DNA from: Varroa destructor
Lineage: Eukaryota; Arthropoda; Arachnida; Mesostigmata; Varroidae
Direction: 5' to 3'
DNA length: 64,000 nt
NCBI RefSeq assembly: GCF_002443255.2
Contig: NW_019211456.1
Coordinates: 1,110,858-1,174,857 of the forward strand
The position numbers were made by a program, and so were the translations under genes. Below are positions 48,000-59,569 of the stretch, one piece after another. How positions within the stretch are numbered: the first letter of the stretch is position 1; each line of letters starts with the position of its first letter. The notes under the pieces were generated by a model that worked only from the letters and a program-made list of their open reading frames with translations, did not search any database and was not told the DNA's origin.

Positions 48000-49140
48000 A
48001 AACATGCCATTGCCATTGTCACCGAAGCTACCATCTATCATCTACCATTGCCTGAAACCTACGTCGGAGGAGTCTTTCTTTGAAAGGCGACATTTCTTAT
48101 AAGGCAATACCAGGAGCTGTCAAACCCTCGAGGCGAATTGCCACTGCCACCAGTTGGGACGACACAAAATGTGCGTCTCTAGCTATAGCAATAGGTAACT
48201 ATTAGTGTCAGATCACCGTCGTGTCGGTGGGATGCTTTCGTCTGTTCCAACCGATTGGCAGGAGTAGCGCGTCTTCGTATATCGCCCCGGTTATGTAGGC
48301 GCCTTTGTCCGCCCGCTACGATCAGAGCAAAGGTAGAAAGGAGATTTATTTATGCTACCACCAGAGGCGAGTTACGGACTACGTGCTTCAATTGATGCGA
48401 CGTTTGTCTCGAGAATCGCTCTACTTCAACGTCAGGTTGTTCGTAATGCCTTCTAATTGTGATCAAGCTCTAGGCAGATTGAATTTCCGTTCCTTTCATG
48501 GTCAGAACAAACAATGGCGCATAAACAGAAGAAAGTTCTGTAAATATGAAAAACTTTTCTATGCTCTACGTCTATCATCCGTCGACATTAGATCTCGCTA
48601 CCTCGTAGTAATTTAAACGGGAGTATCTGCTTGCTCAAATCAAAATGTCCGTTTTGATGACTGTTTGGAGAACGAGAAATTGACCTCCAATCAGGGCTCA
48701 GGCGCACTGCTTCGTTGAGACTCTGATCTCATCGAAGCATCACAAAACTTAGTGGATTTGTCTGGCAGACAGTGTCCCATCCCTCACGAAGGTGTCACTT
48801 TTTCTGACTTTGTAGAAAAATCTCGCCGAATACCGTCCGTTTGCCACCTTGTTCGTGCGTGCTGTATCCAGTGGCTCAAAACAGCTCCCAATAGCGTCCG
48901 TCGGCGGCTGATCATCAATTGAAGATCCATAAGGACACTCTCAAGTTCCCTTTGTCGCGCCGGCAACACCGACCTCACTGGAAGCAACCAGCGACGTGTG
49001 AAGCTGCGGGGCGAGGTAAAAGCGAGCTTCTAACAAATTTCCTTGTAATAGCTTTTTTGTTATAGCAGTCTTCTCCCACTACAGCGTCCATGGTGATTTG
49101 GTGGACAGGCACTGCTAATAGCTAGTGAGCCACAAAGAAA
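48000..49140. other. even-composition block with a 103-codon open frame
   Basis: The + frame 48305-48616 has no start ATG at its head. It contains QRRVTDYVLQLMRRLSRES, which loosely resembles the helical core of Ty3/gypsy gag. The similarity is too weak to name it. The block could be another old element. Confidence 0.2.
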
Positions 49141-49144
49141 GCTA

Positions 49145-49164
49145 TTAGGTTAGGTTAGGTTAGG
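49145..49164 (+). repeat. (TTAGG)4 interstitial telomere-type repeat
   Basis: Four exact tandem TTAGG units. This is the ancestral arthropod telomere repeat. The run is short enough to be either a repair scar or chance. Confidence 0.9.
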
Positions 49165-51570
49165 TAGTTGATACCTGCCGTTTGGCGTCGATACCGACAC
49201 TCGTTGCACCGTTCAGCTTGGCGGCCCCAACGCGTACATCTATCGCCGGCCTTCGGTCAATGTGAAGTTAACGTGGAACACCCCACCGGGAGCTTTGTAC
49301 AATTCGAAGTATCCGTCTTCTTACTCTTCATAGGCAGAACTCCTAAACTTAAAATATATATAAGAAGAATCTTCAAAGCATTACGCGCGCCCACAGAGTA
49401 AGTGAACTTCTACTGCTCCTAACGATACCTTTCAAACCAGAGAGAGATGCTACTTATAATTTATTTAAAAATTCGTATATAAATCAGGTTTACAAACAGA
49501 AGTTAACCGGTTTGCTCAAGAATAACCGTAACTTCTTTGCCAGGGTTCGCTTGTATGTATCAGCTTGTTGTTAATTTGTTCGTTACCGCGAATGATAGAT
49601 AATGCGCGAGCCGCTTATAGTGATGCTCCGGGGGCAAAAAGCACACGGAACCTTTATTTTACGATACTGTAGCGGTGTCCCGTAGAACGCAACTACAATG
49701 CGATCAGCACATCATAACTTGTAGAACATTTTATAGAATTAAAAAATCACCACGGGCTGATAAGCTGTGCTAAAATTGTGAAACAGTATTTCTATAGCGA
49801 TGGCTACTATTTGCTGGTGTGTGTACCGTAATAAGCACTCATATGATGGATGTGGTCGTAGTCAAGAAAGATTATACTGCTAGCGTACTCAGTAAAAACT
49901 GCCCACTTCAATAGAGCAGAGGTAGCAGCTAGATAGAACCCGGTAGAGCTGCACTCGCCGAGAGCGCCTGATAATAATTTCAACACTTTTCAAAAGACGC
50001 AACTGGTCGCGACACAGTTATTTTGTTCTTCCTTCTATATCAGGGATATATCTGCAAAGATCAGAGATGAGGGTGAACTAGGTCGGCGCCCTTGGGCCGG
50101 GTTCATTCAATAGGACCGTTCAGAACCTCGCAGCACAAAGTAACGGGAAAACGTATCAGTACTTCTCCAAGCAACTCTGGTGACTGTGTTTTATTTTATT
50201 TTATAAAAAAAAAGATACAGTTACACATTAAATATTGTTACTGCGTCGTCTTTATTCTGCTTGACAAACAGATAACAAGACAAACAGACAAGAGAAACAA
50301 CGCGATGCCAGAGAAATGATCTATCTATCTTGAATCAGGCGGATGGACAACGAATACATAGAGTGACTCTATTGTAACAAACGTTAGGTGATATGGAACT
50401 TGAAAGGCCTTTCCATGCTTACGGACACGGTCAAATGCGGACGCACTGAAATGATATATCCTCTCTCCGTCGATGCATAAGCCTTGGCAAGGTCTACCGG
50501 GGGCGCCATACTTTTGTGTGCAAATGTAAACGCGGGTTGGTCGTTGTTATTGTTTTACGTAGATATTTAATGGCGCTGTCTATTTCTTTGCCTGCATTTG
50601 TCCAAGCATCTGCGAGTGTATCATTAAAATCACGAAACGTCAATTGTTAGTTTGACGAATCTTTACCTGTGCCTGGACAGTAGAGGAGAAAATTCCCAGA
50701 GCTCTTTCGGCGTTTACAACGGTTGTACTAACGATGACGACAATAGAATGTGAAGATATTAATAATGTGTGTAGAAGATGATTTCATCGTATATTATAAA
50801 AACAGTCCTTCCTTAAAAACAAAGAGAATAAATAGAACATAAGCATGAATTGTTACAGTTATCTTCGGGTGCAGCTATATCGCAGCGGTTTACGAGCCTC
50901 ATTGTTTATTTAAAGTCGGGCTATGTAAGCCGACGTAGTCGTTCTAGTCTGGGCTCGTGTAAATAATGTGGCCTGATATTTTACAAAGCGTTTCTCAGTC
51001 TAACGTCTCAGTATGTAGATGGAAAAACGCGTATCCAAACGGACGCTCTCAAAAAACGCTTCTATCTTATATTGCGACAATCGAAACGATTCCTGCACTC
51101 GTTTATTCACTCGTCGGCTCTATGCGTCCCCTTGTGTTTATGAGAATGTTTATGAATATAAATAATAACGTAGTGAAGAAGCCCCTGTTTCGGACAGATC
51201 TCTCCATCAAAACAGGTATGAAAACATCACAAAATAGTAATAATAACCATTTGACTGTTGTTGTTTGGGGCTTTTCCTCGTAGTGTTTTCGTTCGTATAT
51301 CATTTTAGTGTGCAATAGCTTCTATTATACGCGCTCAGTTGTAGGCTACTCAGTAATTTGGGACTAGTGCCTTCATCAAATCCGACGAGGATCGAGGTAG
51401 TGGTGCAGCAAACAGATCCCATGTTTGTATTAGTTATGTTCAATTCAGTCATTAACTAATGCTATCGGCAATGACACCGACATTGTACCACGCGCCGCCG
51501 ACGATCACTATAAAACAGGACAGGTAAATGTTAGGTTAATAGACCGCATCACCGAAAGGACCAATTGTCG
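49165..51570. other. no gene recognised
   Basis: It contains an ATG-started 105-codon frame at 50966-51283 with no domain. Nothing else of note. Confidence 0.5.
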
Positions 51571-51573
51571 CGT

Positions 51574-51620
51574 AGTGATAGCTCAATGGGCCTTCGATCT
51601 GTGCGAGTTCACACGTTCTT
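51574..51620 (+). mobile_element. tRNA-derived SINE-like copy 3 (more diverged)
   Basis: AGTGATAGCTCAATGG matches the box A area of copy 1 at 15 of 16 positions. A degenerate box B (GCGAGTTCACACG) follows about 15 bases on. Similarity past that point is poor. Confidence 0.35.
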
Positions 51621-52955
51621 ATATGCCAACTGTATGGTATAGATCTACGATACTTTTACATTTGACTGCGACCGTTACACGGAGCTACACATCGTCAACG
51701 AGTCTGGAAGCAAGCGAAAGATCAAAACTTTCTTAGAAACAACAGAATTGATTTTCTAGATTTCGATACGTTTATTTTAGGAAGAAAGCGGGAATCTGAA
51801 CGCAGTAAACCGCTCGGTCTGAAAGTTCACTAAAGCAGTTGCCATCGGCCCATCATTTTTAATTCCAGTGGCTCCTATTCTAGGATCAGACGTTTAGGTG
51901 ACAGACAAATGTTCTATGTGTATTGCCTATGATCCAATGATGATGAATGAGCCAATACTAATAAAGAGATAACATTTTACCTAATTTGGGGCTCTTTCCC
52001 ACCAGTATTTTTGGGGTAGCCTACGAGATTAGAACAACTCCTTCGTGTCCGGTTATCAAGTGTCTGCAACAAATAAACTTATAGCCAGTGAGACGTTGAT
52101 TAGTAACGGATCAAACGAATAAACAAACAAACATTTCTTACCTGGCTCTATAGTTGTTTACCTGTATTCTATTCATCGTTATCAGTATTTGGGCTAATTT
52201 GGTCGCTACTGAAACATCTGCGTAAGATATAGCGTTAGAGCTACGCAGGCCCACACTAAAAAACATGTGAGGTTTCGATAACAGCAAACGTTTTAACATG
52301 ATATGTTCGCTAGCTAAGCATGTGCTGGATACAACTCAAACAATTGATTTTGCACCCCCCTGGGGGTCACAATAATGACGGCAGTCAAAATGTATGCGAT
52401 TCTACATAAGCTATAACTAAGTTAACTGATTGTTACGAAGTCTGCCAATTCTTACCTTAAAAACAAGTGGAGAAAAAAAATAAGCTGACTTTGTCAACGC
52501 GCGCAATGCAAATTCATTGAAAGAACGCCTCGGACGTGTCATAGGGAGGAGAGCGTAGTAAGTATGTCTTCCAACATGGAACGATGACTTTCAAAAAATT
52601 CTGACATACGTTTGTAGATTTAACCGTTACAAAATAACGCTATGTCAGTCTTCACAGCTTTATATTACTTGGCAAATCTCTCCATTTCAACTAATACTCC
52701 TTATATACAAATAATGCTCGTTAACACAATACTGAAAAACTAGGTTATATATATATAGGTAGATGTTCCCGTGGCTCGTCCCGCGAGAGTCACTTCATTG
52801 CTATCCTTAAATGATATAGGTAGAGTAATAAACAAGCGAATTTTATATAAAAAATACACATACATGCCGCTCTATCGAAACGGTAGGAATTCATATTGTA
52901 TTTACTCAATTGTGAAGACCTGTGAAGTTGAAGTCATAAGTTTATAACGATTTGC
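51620..52955. other. no gene seen
   Basis: AT-rich with no long frame or notable repeat. Confidence 0.5.
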
Positions 52956-52967
52956 AGGAATGAAAGC

Positions 52968-53279
52968 ATGAATGAATACACATTTAGTCCCGATTCAGTG
53001 TTGAAAAGTCTAACCCGGGCATCAAATAGTTATATATATAGATGTTCTGCGCTTCCTAGCCGACCACCGCTGGTTTTACCCTTAACATCTGCTATCATAT
53101 TTTACCCAAGGGATAGTACAGGTCGGCAACAACAACATCCGCAGCAGCGATCGTTACCTCCCGCAGCGTCGAGCTTTAGCCGATCTCGTCGGTGGCGGGT
53201 GCTATGCGATGGTTATGTAGCAGCCTGCTATAGCCACAGGGGCAACAAGGCTCTCTTCTCGATCGAGACAGCACCATAG
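52968..53279 (+). CDS. hypothetical open frame, 103 codons
   Basis: ATG-started frame ten bases after an acceptor-like TTTGCAG (ending 52957). The middle is glutamine-, proline- and serine-rich (TGRQQQHPQQRSLPPAASSF), as in disordered parts of regulatory proteins. No domain recognised and no companion exon found. It lies in a triplet-rich patch, where long frames are common by chance. Confidence 0.15.
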   Translation: MNEYTFSPDSVLKSLTRASNSYIYRCSALPSRPPLVLPLTSAIIFYPRDSTGRQQQHPQQRSLPPAASSFSRSRRWRVLCDGYVAACYSHRGNKALFSIETAP

Positions 53280-53502
53280 ATTAACATTGGCAGTAGTAGA
53301 AGTATTATAGTCAGAAGTTCATTTTGTGTCTGCTTCTTCAGTCGCTCGAACTTCTTTACTACTGCTACCGCTGTTTCGTACGGTCCATTGCACCAGGAAA
53401 AATTTCACTTAATATCAATATATCGTGTTTTAACGCTGGTGTCACTGGTCGCATCCGAAGTAGTGTTGCCTATGGCCACCCCGCGGTTTAAACCGAAATG
53501 AT

Positions 53503-53526
53503 ACACGCACGCACGCACGCACGCAC
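53503..53526. repeat. (ACGC)n microsatellite
   Basis: Five to six tandem units. Confidence 0.95.
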
Positions 53527-55116
53527 ATACACGTCCACGGTCAGAGAGATTAAAAGCATTAGAACGCTAAATGTGCGATGTCGCGCTGATGGATACTTGA
53601 GAGCTACGAACGAATTACGAACAAAAAGCACCTTAGAATATCGAATGCTCCTTAAACAGCTTAAAGCAACTGGGACTCGCTTTAAACACCTTCAGTCGCG
53701 ATAATCATATAGAGAGACGTGCGTTCGTCGGGCACCCAAGCGCTATCAAGTGGGGTTACAGGATACGTGGTATTCCTTTGGCAAAATTAACTAAAAAAAA
53801 GCTTGATGCCAGACGCTAACCCAAGCAGAGAATTTTCAAAACAAAAACATTGCTATATGCGTATAAGAAAAAAGCATCTAGGAAAAATCCAGGAAAAAAG
53901 CCACACACGACGTTCGGAGGGAGATGACAGTGACGAAAGAACGATTCAAAATATTTCGAAGTGTTTTAGCCCAAAAAAGCGGTTTCTTTTTTACCGGAAA
54001 AAGACAGCTACGAGAAAAACAATAATTGGAAAAGTTTACGTGTAATACAATAGAAATGATACGGTAAAATTCAACCAATACATTATACAATCGCTTGTGC
54101 TCGTTAAAATTGAGCTGTAAGCACAGAAACCTTTTATTGATAGCTAAAGAAGAGGAACTCTTCTTCCAAGTACTGAGAAAAATCAGTGCAAGATGTACTG
54201 TCATCATTATCTTATTATGTGAAGATCACAATTGCATTCAACGACTTTCACCGATTCTACTGTTCTTATTGCTAATACACATTTACCAATACGCAATAAA
54301 CAACAAAGGCGTTTAATCATGAACTTCCCGATTGATATGGCCCAGATAGGTCTGTAGGGTCCTACTATAGCTCGATCGGTAATTATGGCGTCTGTTGCCA
54401 ATTGCTTTGATTGTAGGCTACCGTCAACAATTGTACGAAGCGTAGTTGATTCACGTTACGTAGCAATTAGCAGCAACAGGACTCAGCGTAGCGCGACTGA
54501 GACCGAAACTGCATGCTCACACAACATGAAAATATTTTGGCCCTGTTCGTCCTACCTGAATCGGGACAAAAAGAACGGTTATGTTCTGTCCGTCTGCGCC
54601 TCGATGCCTCAGTCCGTCTAAATTTTCGTTATCCTTTCACTTTCTTCTTGCCTCTCCCGTCTGGCTCTCTGTCTATTTGTGTGTGTGAGCGCGTGCTTGA
54701 GCCGTGTACGTAGTCTGCGTATGACGACGGTGGTTCTTTGACTGCGACCACTTCCTATTTCCGGTCCCATTATGGCTACTCAGTATTTTCAGAAACTGCC
54801 TACGACGGGTTAATTGTTGATTATTAGAGCGATTAAGAGCAATAATCGTTGACGCCTGATCTTCTTCATGCTTAGATACGTATTTCTGTTGGGCCATTTT
54901 CTGTGTGGCCATTGCTATTATTGCGCCATATATGCTCAATGATTAAGCGTTATCCGCAGCAATTGTGAGATATGTTTTTAATCAGACAAGGATCATTTCA
55001 AATAGGACAAACATTATTAGCATAGTGTAGTATTTATTTGCGGATCGTGCTGTTTTACTAAGTGTATATGTAGTAGCAATATGTACTGGATCGGCGCCGC
55101 ACTATAATTTATATTT

Positions 55117-55162
55117 AAAATACCCGCTATTTATAAATTAAAATATCCGGTATTTATAAATT
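55117..55162. repeat. 23-bp tandem duplication
   Basis: Two adjacent 23-base units, 55117-55139 and 55140-55162, differ at two positions. Each ends in TATTTATAAATT. Confidence 0.9.
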
Positions 55163-56049
55163 AAAGTAGGTGTTCATTCGCTATTTTTAACGTTTGTTAG
55201 TTCCCTCTCTGTCCCTAGATCTGGAGAGGAATTGGGGAAATGGTTGGGGTCCTCTAAGCGTCATCATCGCATCCCGTTATCGGATCAGCGAATATATGAT
55301 CGCTGAGTGAAACAAAACGCAACAGGGCAGTAATAACACTCTACTGCTGCTATTCGGAACAATATTTTTGATGCAATTACGGTATCGCACTAGTTACTCG
55401 TTGAGGTGGAATTAGGTGGTAACCAGAACAAATTTCAACTGATTAAGATAAGAAGCAAGCAATGAACAGCGTACAGAAATAGCGGAAAGCATGTTTGCCC
55501 CCAACTTTGCTGACCTCAGCAACCGACGATCAGCCGTCAACTCGCCGTCGCACCACCGACTCTAGCCAACAGCAGCCGCTAGTCGATGGGAGGCAGTAAT
55601 CTCGGATTGCGACCCCCATCATCATGTGGGGTCACCATGATCACGTTTGCTCACTTTTGGATTCAGTTTTTTCGGGCGCTCGTTACGGTGGTCGCTAAAG
55701 ACGTTGTTTGTTGTACTATCTGTGTACATATGTGTATTCGCGGCGATGACAACGGGTGTCTGCTATTACCGGTAGCATTTGTAATTGTTGTAATGACAAA
55801 GATAGTAAAAGCAGAACTCGTAGTGATTTTCTGCGGTTGTTTAATTTAGGCTTGGCTGGTCCTACGAGGTGCTGAGGTGCGGCTGGCAGCCGGCAGACGA
55901 AGACAGAAGCACTTCAAAAGCTCTAAGAGGACTCCTGTGGGTGATTGGCTTCGCAGAAGGACTCCTGTTTGTTTTTTACTAGCTTTGTCGATGGCTACCG
56001 GCCTTATTTAGGCTTGTGAGCTTTGTCCTCCTCAATGCCCATAACTATA

Positions 56050-56069
56050 ACACACACACACACACACAC
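56050..56069. repeat. (AC)n microsatellite
   Basis: Ten AC units. Confidence 0.97.
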
Positions 56070-56232
56070 CCTAATTCGCGATTGTGGGCATGAGTAGTAA
56101 GGGGAAATACGATAACCCTCAGAGAGGTTAGCGGGTGCCACTGAGTGCCGGATGAAGCACTGCTTGTGCTACGTCAGTACACAGTTACCTCAAGTTGTTG
56201 AGGCCTCAGGGGGTAACAACATCAACTAGCAG

Positions 56233-56249
56233 TAGCAGCAGCAGCAGCA
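56233..56249. repeat. (CAG)n short triplet repeat
   Basis: Five to six CAG units, preceded by a CAGTAG variant. Confidence 0.9.
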
Positions 56250-58790
56250 TCACAGGATGCGGGAATCACCCTGAGACCTTCCAAGATATTTTCTTTACCT
56301 AGTAGCATATTAACTACTGTGACGAGCGCAAACGTGTCTGTAGGGTCTGCGATGGCTATTTTGTGTAAACGTACAAAATGTGCACGCCCGCATGCACTAC
56401 TCGTCCACTAACGGCCTTCGTCTGCGGTCAGTTTCATTAATTATCATCGTATAAAGTTCCATTTCCAAAGTACGGCTAACGTCAAGAAACGTAGAGTTCT
56501 CAGAACTCTTGTATTGGAAAAAAAAACAAAAAATTCAATTTTGATATATTTTTTTTCCAATTTCATGTCGTTATTGGTTACGGGCTCTCGAAAACTGAAA
56601 AAACAAAAAGAATAACGAGTTGTTAATTTACGTTATCAAGATATTTATATAAACGAAAGCTAGACAAAAAATACGTGAATGATGAAAGCTAAAAATGTTA
56701 TCTATTAGGCAAATACAAAGGGGTCTTTTTATATAGATAGATATGGCAAGGACAAAATACTAACGTTGTCATGATTAATACATTTAAAAGTCTGCTGGAA
56801 ATTATAGCAGGTTGATAGATAGGTTAGAGACTGTACTTCTCCTTCAGATCTGATAATATCCCTCTGCAAAGATAGATTGCATAATCATCAACAACAACAT
56901 CCATCTATATAGAGTTAAGCTTAAAATTTACAAACAAATGGTGTATGATTAGTTGATATTCCCAGTTTGACCAATGTCAAAAGATCACAGCATTGTCTGG
57001 CCCACTTTCTCGGGCCAACTTCCCCAGTTAGTTGATTTTACGGCCATCCGTCAGTTAGTACCGTTACTACTACACTTCTGCAGGAGAAACACGGCTGCAA
57101 ATCTGCAAGAGATCAGATCGAGTAGCAAAAAACTTTCGTATTGGCTCCCCTCGTTCCTTCCTTGAGCAACTTTTAATACCATATATATGACCTTTAAAGC
57201 CATAGCAATCAAGTGGCGGTCGTCTCGTTCACTTCATTCGAGCTCATAGGTTCAACATAATAAACTTCGTGATCCTAATCAAAGCGAGACTTGCCTCGAG
57301 TACTCAACAACATCAGATTGAATTTTGATGTACAGGCCCATTTTCAACATCGATATTCGTTACAAATAGCTCGCTTGTCGGGCATCCAACGGTTTAGCAA
57401 GCGTAGCCACAAGGCACGAACGACTGGTTGAAGTAGCGGAGCCTCACTTAGGTGCGCTTCACTCAGTGCAACCTAAGGAGCAGTCCTATCGATGTCTATT
57501 ACGTTATAAAAAAGCATATGTAATGGTCAACAAATATAAAACACCTTGTCCTGTGCCCCTGTGTCAATTAGAGCATTTCGTATCACACCGATAGCAGAAT
57601 ACATTAATTGTTTTCAGTTTTTACAGTAGCTATGTTAACCAGACAATGGATTTATTATCTCGCTTCAAGAAGCATTGATCGATAAAAGGTGCCTGATCCC
57701 TGAAGGACACGCATTGGAATGTTTATAATAGATGTTGACTGCTGCATATAAGTTAAAGCTATTGTGGTAGCTGACCTTCAACTTTAGACCCTTTGATCGA
57801 AAAAAAACCTGAGGCTATCAATAAATATTTAAAAAAGACCAACGTCAAGTAAGTTGCAGCTTTTTCACTCGTTTAGCCGAACAACCACAACGTTTTCAAA
57901 GTTACAACCTTCATGCGACAGTCAGCGCGGCGGCGATGATGACGATATCGACGGTGGAAACGATCGGTGTCGAAATGTGAAGTTTCTTTAAAAAAAAAAA
58001 TGTTTAAAAAGCTGATAATTTGTTTTTCCGTTCAGTTTTCAGAGTGAATACCCTATATAGGATCATTCCTCTGTGTTAGGTATTATAACCTCAATGCACT
58101 GACGCACAAAACTCACGTGGAAATTACAGACGGCGCTTAACGGTTTACTTCGAAAAAAACCATTGACGTCGGCGAAGTTGATATAACATTGAACAGCTAC
58201 TCCCGATTTAAACGGTAATTTATTTCTAAGATTTAGAGACAAACACGTACTCCGACCGGCAACGTAAGAGCCATTTCCGCCCACTCCTCAACGAAGCAGT
58301 CGCTTACTAAAACGAGCGAAAAATATAGCATCTTGTTCTTGCATCCACCCAATTTACATATGGGAATGTGCATACACTGACATGTTCTTAGCAATAGCAC
58401 GCAGCGTGCCCAATTCAACGACTGAATTACAATCAAGAACAGTTAGGTCTAACTTACATACATAACATTTTTAAACCTTTATCATATCACAGCCAGCTAA
58501 TTGATTACATTATTATAGTATGTATTGATCAGCATCTGTGACAACTCAGAAAATGCTCGAGAATTAGGCTGATCGATGATGACTCTTTGTCGAGTGATAG
58601 CACTAACGACATGTCGGCCATGTCCCGTCCACGCGATGAGCCTTTTTTTCGCCTAAATGGAAAATACTACGGAAATGACGAAGCAACGACAGCATATCTT
58701 TTTGAAGCTGATCTGTTCGTCCTCATATCAGGTGGACAAGAGCGATAGCGTCGTTGCTATGGCTAGTTCTGCTGCTAAACGGTAGAGAAG

Positions 58791-59078
58791 CTATCCTCTT
58801 GGATGGAAGGTCGGGCGACTACTGATCGGTAACTTTAAGCCACCGTAGCTACCGTTGAGTTGACGTTGAAACGTAGCTAAAAACGAGGCTTGAAAACGGG
58901 ATGGAAGTTTCGCGTGACGGTCTAATGCTGCTGCTGCCGCCGCCGCTCCAGAATGCGTCGAGGACCATTGTCGGTAACGCGGTGTCCTTCTCATGTTTGC
59001 TGCGCTACCGTTCATGCTGTGGCTGTTGATGGTGCAGCACTCTGTCTGTCGACTTGAGTGGTTTCGCGCGTCGAGCAT
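58791..59078 (-). CDS. hypothetical open frame, 95 codons, with an alanine run
   Basis: On - an ATG at 59078 opens a frame beginning MLDARNHSSRQTECC, with a run of seven alanines in mid-protein and a basic, glutamine/serine-rich second half. Upstream on - a CT-repeat followed by TATTTCAG forms a strong acceptor ending near 59140. In-frame stops lie between it and the ATG, as in a 5' UTR. No domain is recognisable. It could be the first coding exon of a regulatory protein or a chance frame in triplet-rich DNA. Confidence 0.2.
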   Translation of the reverse strand: MLDARNHSSRQTECCTINSHSMNGSAANMRRTPRYRQWSSTHSGAAAAAAALDRHAKLPSRFQASFLATFQRQLNGSYGGLKLPISSRPTFHPRG

Positions 59079-59144
59079 CGACAAAATCGCCGCAAGTCGA
59101 CGCACTTATTAGAAAAAACCGCTCAACACAAAACAACTGAAATA

Positions 59145-59164
59145 GAGAGAGAGAGAGAGAGAGA
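59145..59164. repeat. (GA)n microsatellite
   Basis: Ten GA units. Read on -, this CT tract sits directly before an acceptor-like ATTTCAG. Confidence 0.97.
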
Positions 59165-59195
59165 ACTACGCAACCGCATATGAATTAAGGCCTCT

Positions 59196-59564
59196 ATGTG
59201 TTCGGATGTATGTATATATACGTCCGAACGACAGATCGAACCTAGCGACCTCTACTGCCAAAGTTTTGAATTATGGTTCATGTTTTACGCGAAAGGATGT
59301 CTGGTGTCTGAGAATCTCAGCCAGTATCCCGCCCGTATTACAGAAGGTCAAACCCGGGAAAAGGGCGGAACAGGAGCTTCAAATTATCGTCGATTAACCC
59401 TAAGCCTCATCGTTGTTGACCTGAGGTCTATCTCAATCAGTCAGATTCTTAACGCTAACAATAGCATAGCAGTAAAAAGAATAATGAATACCCATCATTT
59501 ACTAGTTTCAACTCTATATAAGTTTAGTCAACGCATAGTTCTGAGCAGAACTAAAAAGAGATAG
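59196..59564 (+). pseudogene. possible LINE reverse transcriptase N-terminal fragment
   Basis: A 122-codon ATG-started frame contains GTGASNYRRLTLS (SNYRRLTL at 59379-59402), matching the NYRPI-L-type block that opens LINE reverse transcriptases. A hydrophobic helix and a QILN-like segment follow, as expected. The preceding PARITEGQTREKGG fits the loop before that block. No later reverse transcriptase block follows, so this would be a stub. Chance similarity cannot be excluded. Confidence 0.4.
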
Positions 59565-59569
59565 TGATA

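Larger units (their letters stand above)
53280..58790. other. no gene recognised; short repeats and triplet-rich patches
   Basis: Short frames at 53803-54045, 54385-54621, 55586-55849 and 56974-57165 carry no domain signature. Triplet-rich and GC-richer patches occur at 55500-56260. The rest is AT-rich. Confidence 0.5.

Noticed and set aside
53803..54207. Overlapping 80- and 109-codon frames on both strands
   Set aside because: Lysine- and phenylalanine-rich text from A/T-rich codons on both strands, no motif.
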